Of a stretch of DNA of 64,000 bases, positions 54,400 to 63,092 are shown piece by piece (position 1 is the stretch's first letter; the number at the start of each line of letters is the position of its first letter). The notes below the pieces were generated by a model. It saw only the letters and a list, made by a program, of their open reading frames with translations. It was not told where the DNA came from and did not search any database. This DNA comes from Acidobacteriota bacterium (GTDB taxonomy: Bacteria > Acidobacteriota > Thermoanaerobaculia > Multivoradales > J023), in the NCBI GenBank assembly GCA_029263315.1, contig JAJCXR010000004.1:1-64000 (forward strand). The letters run 5' to 3'. A program made the translations under genes and the position numbers.

Positions 54400-54990
54400 A
54401 TGCTCGGATTTTTCTTTACTGAGATTCGACAATACGTACGCGACAATATGGGGGAGTCCGGCTGGGTCGAAGTCATGGATCATGCCGGCTTGGGGCCAAA
54501 GGACTATATGAATGGCCTCGATTATCCTGACAAAGAAATGGTCGCCATCATGGTCAGCGCGGCCAATCTTTCCGGGGCCCCCTTAGGACACTTCCTGAAA
54601 GGCTTCGGTTTTTTCCTTGGCGGCCACCTGTTCAATTCGTTCAAGCCGTTGATCAATCCCCAGTGGCGGTCCTTGGACTTTTTCGAGAATGTCGAGGAAA
54701 CGATTCACCAGGTGGTCCGGGCGCGCAACCGCAAGGCTCGACCGCCTCAGCTGCTGTGCAGTCGCATCACTTCCCGCGAGCTGTTCATCGATTATCGTTC
54801 CGAACGCAAGCTCTGCCAGCTGGCTCAAGGCATTGCCTTGGGGGTTGCGGGTTACTATGGCGAAGAAATCGAGATCCTGGAAGAGACTTGCATGCACCGC
54901 GGTGATCCGAGCTGCAAGATATGGATCGCCTTGGGCAAAAAACCCGAAATCAAGAGAGTCAGCGACGACGACATCTGGTCCGACGACTGA
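54400..54990 (+). CDS. Stand-alone H-NOX heme-based NO/O2 sensor
   Basis: 196 aa, AGGAG upstream. H-NOX hallmarks: MxGFFFTEIRQYV start, MGESGWVEVMDHAGL, heme-ligating His103 in VEETIHQVVRA, Pro115-Pro116 (ARPPQL) and the heme-propionate motif Tyr132-x-Ser134-x-Arg136 (YRSER). The C-terminus ends with a Cys-containing strand pair (CMHRGDPSCKIWI). Facultative aerobes use stand-alone H-NOX proteins to report NO to kinases or cyclases. Here it is the last gene of a ParA/roadblock operon and lies opposite a globin-kinase. Confidence 0.9.
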   Translation: MLGFFFTEIRQYVRDNMGESGWVEVMDHAGLGPKDYMNGLDYPDKEMVAIMVSAANLSGAPLGHFLKGFGFFLGGHLFNSFKPLINPQWRSLDFFENVEETIHQVVRARNRKARPPQLLCSRITSRELFIDYRSERKLCQLAQGIALGVAGYYGEEIEILEETCMHRGDPSCKIWIALGKKPEIKRVSDDDIWSDD

Positions 54991-55014
54991 GCCGGATCGA
55001 CCACTTACCCCGCC

Positions 55015-55053
55015 CGCCCCACCTCGTTTTTTCATAAATCTTTGGATGGACAC
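55015..55053 (+). repeat. Intergenic repeat, copy B (right side of the heme-sensor locus)
   Basis: CGCCCCACCTCGTTTTTT, a short insert (CATAAATC), then TTGGATGGACAC. Compared with copy A at 49552 it has one mismatch in the first block and a longer gap. Both copies lie just downstream of a plus-strand gene. Confidence 0.65.
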
Positions 55054-55120
55054 TGACTGAGCTGATCCTTTTGCACAACGAGCCCACGCTCCATCGGTTA
55101 GTCGATCCACCTTCCTGGGT

Positions 55121-55126
55121 TATAAT
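55121..55126 (+). promoter_or_regulatory. Perfect TATAAT placed for a leaderless GTG start
   Basis: TATAAT, then GGCCCC, then GTG at 55133. TTAGTC 17 bp upstream (55098-55103) is a weak -35 candidate. No Shine-Dalgarno. Confidence 0.55.
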
Positions 55127-55132
55127 GGCCCC

Positions 55133-55465
55133 GTGCGAATCTGGCGCAATAAACTCTATGCCCTTCTTTTGGTCCTGGCCATGCTGCCAGGGGCTGCCGA
55201 AATTCTGGAGAGCGCCGTTCATCTGGTGACGCAAGGGCATCTGGCACACGCGGCCCCCGATGGAGATCGCCATGGGCCGACTGAGCCAGAGCACGGCTGC
55301 ACGCCCGTATTCCACGTCTGTGGCTGTCATACCAGCCTCTCCTTCCTCCGCCCAGAGAGCCCCCCAGCTATGCCCCTCCGTGATTCCCTGATCGGAGAGG
55401 CACCGGAGCCAGAAACACCGTCCATGTGGTTCTGGCCTTCGATCGATCGTCCTCCTCGAGTCTGA
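55133..55465 (+). CDS. Small periplasmic His/Cys-rich protein, probable metal binder
   Basis: 110 aa, GTG start. N-terminal hydrophobic helix (YALLLVLAMLPGAAEI) is a signal or anchor. The central part is rich in possible ligands: HLVTQGHLAHAAPDGDRHG, EHGCTPVFHVCGCHTS. Its position 211 bp before a CzcCBA-type operon suggests metal buffering or sensing for that system (inference). The protein is likely translated from a leaderless mRNA. Confidence 0.7.
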   Translation: MRIWRNKLYALLLVLAMLPGAAEILESAVHLVTQGHLAHAAPDGDRHGPTEPEHGCTPVFHVCGCHTSLSFLRPESPPAMPLRDSLIGEAPEPETPSMWFWPSIDRPPRV

Positions 55466-55676
55466 CAGCACATCTGCGGTCGTTAGGAGACGTGCGTCTG
55501 GACGCACCGAAAGTTTCTCCTTCCCAGGACCCTTCATCCTGACCGTCATCGTCGTGGGCGCCTTCCGTACCCACCGAGGGCTCGCCAGCGAGTCGGCTGC
55601 GCGAGCCAGCAAACACGGCCGAACGATCCTGAGGATCGCTCGGACTACGCTGTCATGAAAAAAACGAGGATTTGCG

Positions 55677-56975
55677 ATGTTTCAATACGATGTTCGCCGG
55701 CCTGGCCGGCCAACGCCCCTGCGCGTCGGTGTGTTTCTGGGCGGCCTTCTGGTGTCGCTCGCTGCGGCTGCGCAGGAATCATCTCGATGGACTTTGCAGC
55801 AAGCTCTCGATACGGCCTTCGAGAAGAGCCCGGTGCTGCGCGCTGGGAAGGCCGAGCTGCAGGAAGTCGCTAGCCGCCAGTTAGGCGCCGAGACCTTTCC
55901 CTACAACCCTGTGCTGTCCCTCGAGCTGGCGGAACGCAGCGGCCCCGGCGGATCTACCATCGATCGAGGCCTGAGCCTGTCCCAAGAGATTGAGGTGGCT
56001 GGCCAGCGACGCCAACGCATCGCCATCGCCGACCAAGAGCTGGCCGCGGCGCAAGCGATGCTGATTCGAGATCAGCGACTGCTGGCATTCCAAGTGGAGG
56101 CGGCTTTTGCGCTCGCCGTCAGAGAGCGCGAGCTTCTCAGCGTGGCTCAGACAGATACCACCTTGGCTCGCCAGGTTCTGGATTTCTCAAGACGGCGCTT
56201 GGAGCAAGGTGCAGCGACTCAGATCGAAGTCAATCTCGCCCAGGCGAGCGCCGGACGTGCCGAGAGAAGCCTGCAGCGAGCTCAGGCAAGTTATGCATCG
56301 GCGCGGAGCCGACTGGCTGAGGTGGCGGGAGCCACACCCCAGGCTCCACCTGAGCCGGTGGGAGATCTACACTTTCCCGAAGCTGAGACTTTGCCCTTGG
56401 AAGATCTGCTGAAGCAAGCCGTCGATAACCGTGGCGACTTCAAGGCCGCAGAGCGGCGGCAATGGGCCGCCGAGGCGGCGATTCGCCTCGCCCTTGCTCA
56501 ACGCAGACCCAACCTGGTCATCGGTAGCTTCTTGCAGCGGGAAGAGTCCACAGACGACATCTTCGGCGCCACGATGGGCCTTTCGCTTCCCTTGTTCAAC
56601 CGTAACCAGGGCCGCATTGCCGAAAGCCGCGCAACGCGGGAACGGATACGCCATCGGCGCGCCGCCCTGCGCCTAGCCATCGAGCAGGAGGTGGTCCAGG
56701 CGCTCGGCAACCTACATGCGGCGCTCACCGGAGCGCAGCATCTTCGCGATCAAGTGCTCGGAACCTTGGAGGAAAACATCGACTTGCTCCAGCGCTCATT
56801 CGAGTCCGGCCGCATCGGCGCGACAGAAGTCGTGACGCTGCGCCGCGAGTTTGTCGCCAGCCGCCGCGAATACATCGAAGCACTGGCCGATGCCTGGCAG
56901 GCGCGGATCGATCTGGACCTTGCCATCGGCCGTCTCTCCCCCCCTCAAATCTCATTCGAGAAGGAGCAATCATGA
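55677..56975 (+). CDS. CzcC-like outer-membrane factor of the heavy-metal efflux system
   Basis: 432 aa. Signal peptide VFLGGLLVSLAAAA, then the TolC-family double repeat (LQQALDTAFEKSPVLRAGKAEL; LLKQAVDNRGDFKAAERRQWAAEAAI), with GLSLPLFNRNQGRIAESRA as typical for CzcC/CusC-type proteins of metal RND pumps. Its last codons overlap the adaptor gene by ATGA. Confidence 0.9.
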   Translation: MFQYDVRRPGRPTPLRVGVFLGGLLVSLAAAAQESSRWTLQQALDTAFEKSPVLRAGKAELQEVASRQLGAETFPYNPVLSLELAERSGPGGSTIDRGLSLSQEIEVAGQRRQRIAIADQELAAAQAMLIRDQRLLAFQVEAAFALAVRERELLSVAQTDTTLARQVLDFSRRRLEQGAATQIEVNLAQASAGRAERSLQRAQASYASARSRLAEVAGATPQAPPEPVGDLHFPEAETLPLEDLLKQAVDNRGDFKAAERRQWAAEAAIRLALAQRRPNLVIGSFLQREESTDDIFGATMGLSLPLFNRNQGRIAESRATRERIRHRRAALRLAIEQEVVQALGNLHAALTGAQHLRDQVLGTLEENIDLLQRSFESGRIGATEVVTLRREFVASRREYIEALADAWQARIDLDLAIGRLSPPQISFEKEQS

Positions 56976-58201
56976 GGCGCATGGCAGATCGCTATTCAAT
57001 CAGCACGGCCGTATTCCTCATGCTCTTAGTGGCATGCTCCAATCGCGATTCCGAAACGGAATCCGGAAAGGCGGTGGCACCGCACACGGTCGGCGGGGAA
57101 CACGAGGATCACGAGGAGGGCATCGTCGTGCTCACGCCAGAGGCCGCGGCGAGGGCCGAGATCCGCACCGCTCCGGTCGAGCATCGTGTCCTCGACGCGG
57201 AGCTGTCGACCACCGGTCAGGTCGATTTCGACCAGACTCGCTTGGCCCATGTGAGCCCGCGAATCTCAGGACGGGTACACCGTGTGCACGCGGTTCTGGG
57301 CCAGGCGGTTCGCGCCGGGCAAGAGTTGGCCGAAATCGATTCCATCGAATTGGGAGAGGCCAAAGCAGCTTTCCTTCAGGCCAAAGCAAGGGAGGAGCTG
57401 GCGCGCAAGAGCTTCGACAGGGTTGAAGGCCTGCTTGCGGATCGCATCGCGGCCGAACAGGAGGTGCTCGAGGCTGAAGCGAGCCTCCGAGGAGCCACGA
57501 CCTCGCTCCAGACCGCGGCGGAGATCCTGCGCCTCTACGGTCTCAGCCAAACGCAGATCAACTCGTTGACCTACGAAGACCGCCGTGCTGCGATCTATCC
57601 CCTGAGGGCACCCCTCACCGGAACCGTCATCGAGCGCCATGTGACCCTCGGAGAGTTGGTGACGCCGGAGCGAAATCTTTTCACTCTGGCCGATCTAAGC
57701 CGGGTGTGGATCTGGATCGATGTCTATCAGCGTGATCTTGGGGGCGTCCACATCGATGATGGAGCCCACGCTCGGGTCGACGCCTTCCCCGGGGAGGTCT
57801 TCGCCGGCAAGGTCTCTTACTTGAGCGCGCAGGTCGACAGCGACACGCGCACAGTGCGCGCCCGCCTCGACGTCGATAATCCGGCAGGCAAGCTACGACC
57901 GGGCATGTTCGTCGAAGTCGAGCTGGTCGATCCCCACGGGCGGGAAGGTGCCGCCGACCGCCTCCCAAGCTTGACCGTGCCGGGGGGCGCCGTGATCCGC
58001 GACGGCAAGGAATTCTTGATTTTCGTGAGCCTTGGAGAGCACCGCTTTGAACGGCGTGTTGTTCTCGTCGGCCAAAAGGCCGGCGGCTTCGTCGAGATCC
58101 TGGACGGTGTCGAGAGCGGCGAACCCGTGGTGGTCGAAGGAGCCTTCTTACTCAAGTCCGCGTCCTCCAAGGAATCCTTGGGCGGCGGCCATGAGCACTG
58201 A
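56972..58201 (+). CDS. CzcB-like periplasmic adaptor of the heavy-metal efflux system
   Basis: 409 aa. N-terminal lipobox LVAC, a His/Glu-rich patch (GGEHEDHEEG), lipoyl halves (VSPRISGRVHRVHAVLGQAV and APLTGTVIERHVTLGELV in parts), a helical hairpin and a beta barrel with LRPGMFVEVEL. C-terminal GGGHEH could bind metal. Operates between the CzcA-like pump and CzcC-like duct. Confidence 0.9.
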   Translation: MRRMADRYSISTAVFLMLLVACSNRDSETESGKAVAPHTVGGEHEDHEEGIVVLTPEAAARAEIRTAPVEHRVLDAELSTTGQVDFDQTRLAHVSPRISGRVHRVHAVLGQAVRAGQELAEIDSIELGEAKAAFLQAKAREELARKSFDRVEGLLADRIAAEQEVLEAEASLRGATTSLQTAAEILRLYGLSQTQINSLTYEDRRAAIYPLRAPLTGTVIERHVTLGELVTPERNLFTLADLSRVWIWIDVYQRDLGGVHIDDGAHARVDAFPGEVFAGKVSYLSAQVDSDTRTVRARLDVDNPAGKLRPGMFVEVELVDPHGREGAADRLPSLTVPGGAVIRDGKEFLIFVSLGEHRFERRVVLVGQKAGGFVEILDGVESGEPVVVEGAFLLKSASSKESLGGGHEH

Positions 58202-58213
58202 GGAGATGAAGTC

Positions 58214-61200
58214 ATGATCAACAAACTCATCGATTTCTCCCTCGACAACCGCTTTCTGGTTTTGGTGCTCTGGCTGCTGGTGGTGGCCTTGGGCGTCAAT
58301 GCGTTGGTCAAGCTGCCCATCGATGCCGTACCGGACGTGACCAACGTTCAGGTACAAATTCTCACCAACAGCCCAGGATTGGCGCCGGAGGAAGTCGAGA
58401 CGTTCATTTCTTTCCCGATCGAAGCGGCAATGAGCGGATTGCCGAAGATCGAAGAAATTCGCTCGGTCTCGAAGTTTGGCCTTTCCGTCGTCACCGTGGT
58501 CTTCGAAGAAGGGACCGATATCTACTGGGCACGCCAGCTGGTTAGCGAACGGTTGACCGCCGCCCGCGAGCAAATTCCCGAGGGCTACGGTGATCCCGAA
58601 ATGGGTCCAATCTCCACCGGCTTAGGCGAGATCTATCAGTTCGAGGTGCGGGGCGAACCCATGTGTCCCCCCGCAAGCCCCGATACTGACCTTTGCTACA
58701 CGCCGATGGAGCTGCGCACGATCCTCGACTGGTTCGTCAACTATCAGCTGCGTTCGGTGCCCGGCATTGTCGAGGTCAACTCCTTCGGTGGCGAGCTGAA
58801 GACCTATCAGATCACCCTCGATCCGGATCGGCTGGTGTCCTACGGTCTGGCGGTGGGTGATGTTTTTGCGGCCATCAAGGCCAACAACCGCAATGTGGGT
58901 GGCGGCTACATCGCCCGCGGCGGCGAGCAGTACCTGATCCGCGGCGAGGGGTTGGTCGAAACCCTGGAAGATCTTGAATTGATCGTCCTCGCCCACGACG
59001 AGAACGGAACACCGGTGTACGTGCGCGATGTCGGCAGCGCCGAGCTGGCGCCGATGATCCGCCAGGGGGCGGTGACCCGCGACGGCCGAGGTGAGGCGGT
59101 GGTCGGCATTGTGATGATGCTGATCGGTGAGAATTCCCGAGTGGTGGTCGACCAGGTGAAAGACAAGATCGCGCAGATCGAGAGAACCCTTCCGCCGGGC
59201 GTCACCATCGACACCTTCTACGATCGCACGGAGCTGGTCCGTCGCACCCTCCAGACGGTGACCAAGAACCTCACCGAAGGCGGGCTGCTGGTCATTGTCG
59301 TGCTGCTCTTGCTGCTCGGGAATCTCCGCGGCGGCTTGATCGTCTCGGCGGCCATTCCACTGTCGATGCTGGCGGCGTTCATTGCCATGCGCCAGGCCGG
59401 CATTTCCGGCAATTTGATGAGCCTCGGTGCCATTGACTTCGGCTTGATCGTCGACGGCTCGGTGGTGATGATCGAGAACATCGTTCGGGTGCTCCACGAA
59501 CGCCGCCGGGATGATCACGTCTCGCACCTCGAAAAGGTCCGTCAAGCCGCTCACCAGGTGGCCCGTCCCGTGGTCTTCGCCGTCGGTATCATCATGATCG
59601 TTTACCTGCCGATCCTGGCGCTGCGGGGCATCGAAGGCAAAATGTTCGGGCCGATGGCGATGACCGTAGTGTTCGCCTTGGCGGCGTCGCTTGTCTGCGC
59701 CTTGACGTTGATGCCGGTCCTGGCGAGCATGTTCTTGAAGCAGGTCTCGGAGAAAGAGCCGTTTCTCTTCCGCCTGGCGAAGAAACTCTACATCCCGGCC
59801 CTCGACGGCTCGATGAAGCACAAGAAGGTCACCGTCGGTGTGGCTGTCGGCCTCTTTCTCATCAGCTTGGGAATCGTGCCGTTTCTGGGCGCCGAGTTCA
59901 TTCCGCGGCTCGACGAGGGGGCCATCGCCATGCAGATCTGGCGCTTGCCTTCGATCTCGCTCGAGCAGTCGAACAAGATCTCAACGATCGCCGAGAGGGT
60001 CTTGAAAGAGAAGTTTCCGGAGGTGGAGACGGTGATTTCTCGGACCGGCCGAGCGGAGATCGCCACCGATCCGATGGGGGTCGAGATCAGTGATACCTAC
60101 TTGATGTTGGCGCCGCGGGATACCTGGCGCTACGACAGCAAGGAGGCGTTGATCGAGGCCATCGACGGGGCCATGCAGGAAAACGTCACCGGCGCGATCT
60201 TCAGCTACTCCCAGCCGATCGAGCTCCGGGTCTCGGAGCTGATCTCAGGGGTACGATCCGACATCGCCGTTCACATCTATGGCGACGACCTTGCCGTGCT
60301 CAAGGAGAAGGCCGACGAGGTGGCCAAAGTGCTCCAGAAGATTGAGGGCGCCGCCGACGTCAAGGCGGAGCAGACCATCGGTCTGCCCATGTTGCGGGTG
60401 CGGGTCGATCGTCAGGCTATCGCGCGCTATGGCATCAACGCCGCGGACGTGCTCGACGTCATCGAGACCATCGGGGGTAAGGAGCTGGGCATCGTGCTGG
60501 AGGGTCAGAAGAGGTTTGCGCTCCAGGCCCGATTCGGAGCCGAGGTCTTGAGCGATCTCGACCGATTGCGCAACCTGCGGGTCGTGGCCCCTGCCAAAGC
60601 CGGCTCGAAACCGAAGCTGATTCCCTTGGCTCAACTCGCCGATATCGTGATCGAAGACGGCCCGGCACAGATCAGCCGCGATCGCATCAGCCGACGAATC
60701 AACGTCGAAACCAATGTCCGTGGGCGGGACCTCGCCTCGTTCGTCAAAGAGGCGCAGGAGGAAGTGGCAAACGAAGTCGTGTTGCCGACGGGCTGGACGA
60801 TGGAATGGGGCGGTCAGTTCGAAAATCTCGAAGAAGCGTCGGCGCGTCTCGTGCTGCTCGTCCCTCTGGCTTTGCTGTTGATTTTCGTTCTTCTCTACTC
60901 GACGTTTGGCTCCGCCCGTCTGGCGACGCTGATTTTCTTCAACGTACCGCTAGCGATCACCGGAGGTTTGGTGGCGCTCTGGGCGCGTGGCTACCCGTTC
61001 TCGATCTCCGCCGGAGTGGGCTTTATCGCACTCTTCGGCATCGCGGTGCTCAATGGTGTCGTGCTGGTGTCTTATATCGTCGAGCGCCGCCAGCAAGGTG
61101 TCGATACCGACGTGGCGGCGCGAGAGGGTGCGTTGACCCGCCTGCGGCCGGTGCTGATGACCGCAATGGTGGCGTCATTCGGTTTCATCCCGATGGCCCT

Positions 61201-61345
61201 TGCAACCAGTGCCGGCGCCGAAGTGCAGCGACCGCTGGCTACTGTGGTGATCGGTGGACTGATCACCTCGACCCTGTTGACCCTATTGGTGCTACCGGCG
61301 ATCTTTAGCTGGTTTGCCGATCATATTTCCGAGGCTCCAAGATGA
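58214..61345 (+). CDS. CzcA-like heavy-metal RND pump (HME, divalent-cation type)
   Basis: 1043 aa, GAGGAG upstream. The TM4 motif DFGLIVDGSVVMIEN holds Asp408, Asp414 and Glu421 with the spacing of CzcA, which marks Zn/Co/Cd/Ni-type pumps; the CusA-type AxGxxxDA motif is absent. Other family stretches: KLPIDAVPDVTNVQVQI at the N-terminus and ILGIALFGIAVLNGVV-like FIALFGIAVLNGVVLVSYI near the C-terminus. Last gene of the czcCBA-like operon. No dedicated regulator is adjacent. Confidence 0.94.
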   Translation: MINKLIDFSLDNRFLVLVLWLLVVALGVNALVKLPIDAVPDVTNVQVQILTNSPGLAPEEVETFISFPIEAAMSGLPKIEEIRSVSKFGLSVVTVVFEEGTDIYWARQLVSERLTAAREQIPEGYGDPEMGPISTGLGEIYQFEVRGEPMCPPASPDTDLCYTPMELRTILDWFVNYQLRSVPGIVEVNSFGGELKTYQITLDPDRLVSYGLAVGDVFAAIKANNRNVGGGYIARGGEQYLIRGEGLVETLEDLELIVLAHDENGTPVYVRDVGSAELAPMIRQGAVTRDGRGEAVVGIVMMLIGENSRVVVDQVKDKIAQIERTLPPGVTIDTFYDRTELVRRTLQTVTKNLTEGGLLVIVVLLLLLGNLRGGLIVSAAIPLSMLAAFIAMRQAGISGNLMSLGAIDFGLIVDGSVVMIENIVRVLHERRRDDHVSHLEKVRQAAHQVARPVVFAVGIIMIVYLPILALRGIEGKMFGPMAMTVVFALAASLVCALTLMPVLASMFLKQVSEKEPFLFRLAKKLYIPALDGSMKHKKVTVGVAVGLFLISLGIVPFLGAEFIPRLDEGAIAMQIWRLPSISLEQSNKISTIAERVLKEKFPEVETVISRTGRAEIATDPMGVEISDTYLMLAPRDTWRYDSKEALIEAIDGAMQENVTGAIFSYSQPIELRVSELISGVRSDIAVHIYGDDLAVLKEKADEVAKVLQKIEGAADVKAEQTIGLPMLRVRVDRQAIARYGINAADVLDVIETIGGKELGIVLEGQKRFALQARFGAEVLSDLDRLRNLRVVAPAKAGSKPKLIPLAQLADIVIEDGPAQISRDRISRRINVETNVRGRDLASFVKEAQEEVANEVVLPTGWTMEWGGQFENLEEASARLVLLVPLALLLIFVLLYSTFGSARLATLIFFNVPLAITGGLVALWARGYPFSISAGVGFIALFGIAVLNGVVLVSYIVERRQQGVDTDVAAREGALTRLRPVLMTAMVASFGFIPMALATSAGAEVQRPLATVVIGGLITSTLLTLLVLPAIFSWFADHISEAPR

Positions 61346-61451
61346 ACTAGAGGTCGTTGCGTATCCGAGGGATGGGCTGCGCCGAAGACGGCAGGTTCTT
61401 GCCTACTACCCTTTCTTCGGTCTGGAATCGCTTGTCCGTCGGTTTCCCGCC

Positions 61452-63020
61452 TCAGGAGTCGGGGGAAGCCGGCGGCCCGCCGCCTTCTTTTTTGCCCTTA
61501 TGACGTATCTGTGACTGCCACATGTCCACCAGCATCTCGCGGTCATGGCTGGAGAGGATCAAGTGGTCGCGGCTGGAAAGCACAAAATCGTCCTCGAAAG
61601 CTCCCTTGGGTTCTTTGAGAAAGATCAGGCAGAAGAAGAAGCTGATCAAGGAACCGACGGCGATGATGAAAAAGAAACGCTCGTTCGATACGACGGTGTA
61701 GAGGGTGAGGTAAAAGACGGCACCGACGTTGCCGTAGGCACCCACCATGCCCGCCACCTTACCGGTCATCCGCTTCTTGATCAGCGGGATGATGGCGAAG
61801 GTCGCTCCTTCGCCCCCCTGTACGAAGAGAGAGCACAGCACGGTGATGGCGACGGCGCTCACCAGGGGCCAGGTTTCGTCGATCAGCGACATGCCGAAAA
61901 AGCCCATGCTGATGCCCAGGAGGAACAACAGCATGATGGTCCGGCGGCTGGTGAAGCTGTCCGACAGAATGCCGCCCAGGGGCCGGGCGAAGAGATTGAC
62001 CACCGCGAAGCTGGAGGCCACCAAGCCGGCCTCGGCGGGCGAGATGGCGAAGGTGTCCTCAAAAAAAACAGGCAGCATGGAAACTACCGCCAGCTCGGCA
62101 CCGAAATTGGCGAAGTAGGTGGTGTTGAGGGCGGCGATGCAGTTGAACGAGTATTTATCGTCTTCGGGGATCAGATCATTGCGCAGCAGGGGTAGGTTGT
62201 GCCGCGCGATGCGGATCAGATCACGGATGTAGAGGATGGCAAGAACCACCCAAACCGAGTAGAGGAAGGTCTGCGAAAGAAATTGGATGTTCTGTAGCTT
62301 CCATGCCAGCAGGGCCAGGGCTCCATACAGCGGCAGGGTCCATAGCATGAGGAAGATCATGTCGCGGAAGCTGCTGACTTCGATGGGCTCGGTCCGTTGG
62401 GAGCCGAGGAAGGCCTTACCTTTGGGCGTATCCGTCACCCGTAGGAAGTAGACGATTCCGTAGGCGAAGCAGAGAATGCCGGTGAAAGCGATGGCATAAC
62501 GCCAGCCGTTTTCGCCTCCGAAAACGTTGAGGGCGATGCTCGGCAGTACGATGGCGGCGGCGGCGGAGCCGAAGTTTCCCCATCCGGCGTAGAAACCCTC
62601 GGCAAAGCCGATGTCCTTGGGTGGAAACCACTCGGCGACCATGCGGACCCCGATGACAAATCCGGCGCCGACACCGCTGAGGACCAGGCGAGAAATCACC
62701 AAGACCAGGACACTGTCGCCGAGGGCGAAGACGAAGCACGGCAGCGACATGACGATCAGCAGACCGGAGAAGACGAGCCTCGGCCCATAACGGTCGAGCA
62801 TGGCGCCGACGACGATGCGAGCTGGGATGGTCAGCGCAACGTTGCAGATCAACAAGACTTTGACGGTTCCCGAGTCCAACCACTCGAGTTGTTTGATCAT
62901 GGTCGTGGCCAAGGGGGCCAGATTGAACCACGTAAAGAAAGTGAGAAAGAAAGCGATCCAAGTGTAGTGCAGCGCCTTGATCCGCTCTTGCTCGAAATCC
63001 AGCAGCTCTTTGACCTTCAT
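61452..63020 (-). CDS. NarK-family MFS nitrate/nitrite transporter
   Basis: 522 aa with about 12 TM helices. NNP-family features: the GWGNFGSAAAAIVLPS nitrate-signature-like Gly-rich helix, GVGAGFVIGVRMVAEWFPP and the GAYGNVGAVFYLTLY second signature. The family moves nitrate and/or nitrite. The length exceeds 450 aa because of a long central loop and charged tail. GGAG precedes the ATG. No nitrate reductase genes are in the window; a FixJ-type regulator lies 72 bp upstream on the same strand. Confidence 0.9.
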   Translation of the reverse strand: MKVKELLDFEQERIKALHYTWIAFFLTFFTWFNLAPLATTMIKQLEWLDSGTVKVLLICNVALTIPARIVVGAMLDRYGPRLVFSGLLIVMSLPCFVFALGDSVLVLVISRLVLSGVGAGFVIGVRMVAEWFPPKDIGFAEGFYAGWGNFGSAAAAIVLPSIALNVFGGENGWRYAIAFTGILCFAYGIVYFLRVTDTPKGKAFLGSQRTEPIEVSSFRDMIFLMLWTLPLYGALALLAWKLQNIQFLSQTFLYSVWVVLAILYIRDLIRIARHNLPLLRNDLIPEDDKYSFNCIAALNTTYFANFGAELAVVSMLPVFFEDTFAISPAEAGLVASSFAVVNLFARPLGGILSDSFTSRRTIMLLFLLGISMGFFGMSLIDETWPLVSAVAITVLCSLFVQGGEGATFAIIPLIKKRMTGKVAGMVGAYGNVGAVFYLTLYTVVSNERFFFIIAVGSLISFFFCLIFLKEPKGAFEDDFVLSSRDHLILSSHDREMLVDMWQSQIRHKGKKEGGGPPASPDS

Positions 63021-63092
63021 TGAGTCTCCGGCGATCTGAAATCAGTAGGATACCGGGAGACAACCGCCCGGAGCTCCGCAACTCGGTCTGCG

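Noticed and set aside
59435-59479. Copper/silver (CusA-type) assignment for the HME pump
   Set aside because: The TM4 motif is DFG...DG...EN as in CzcA rather than the CusA form.
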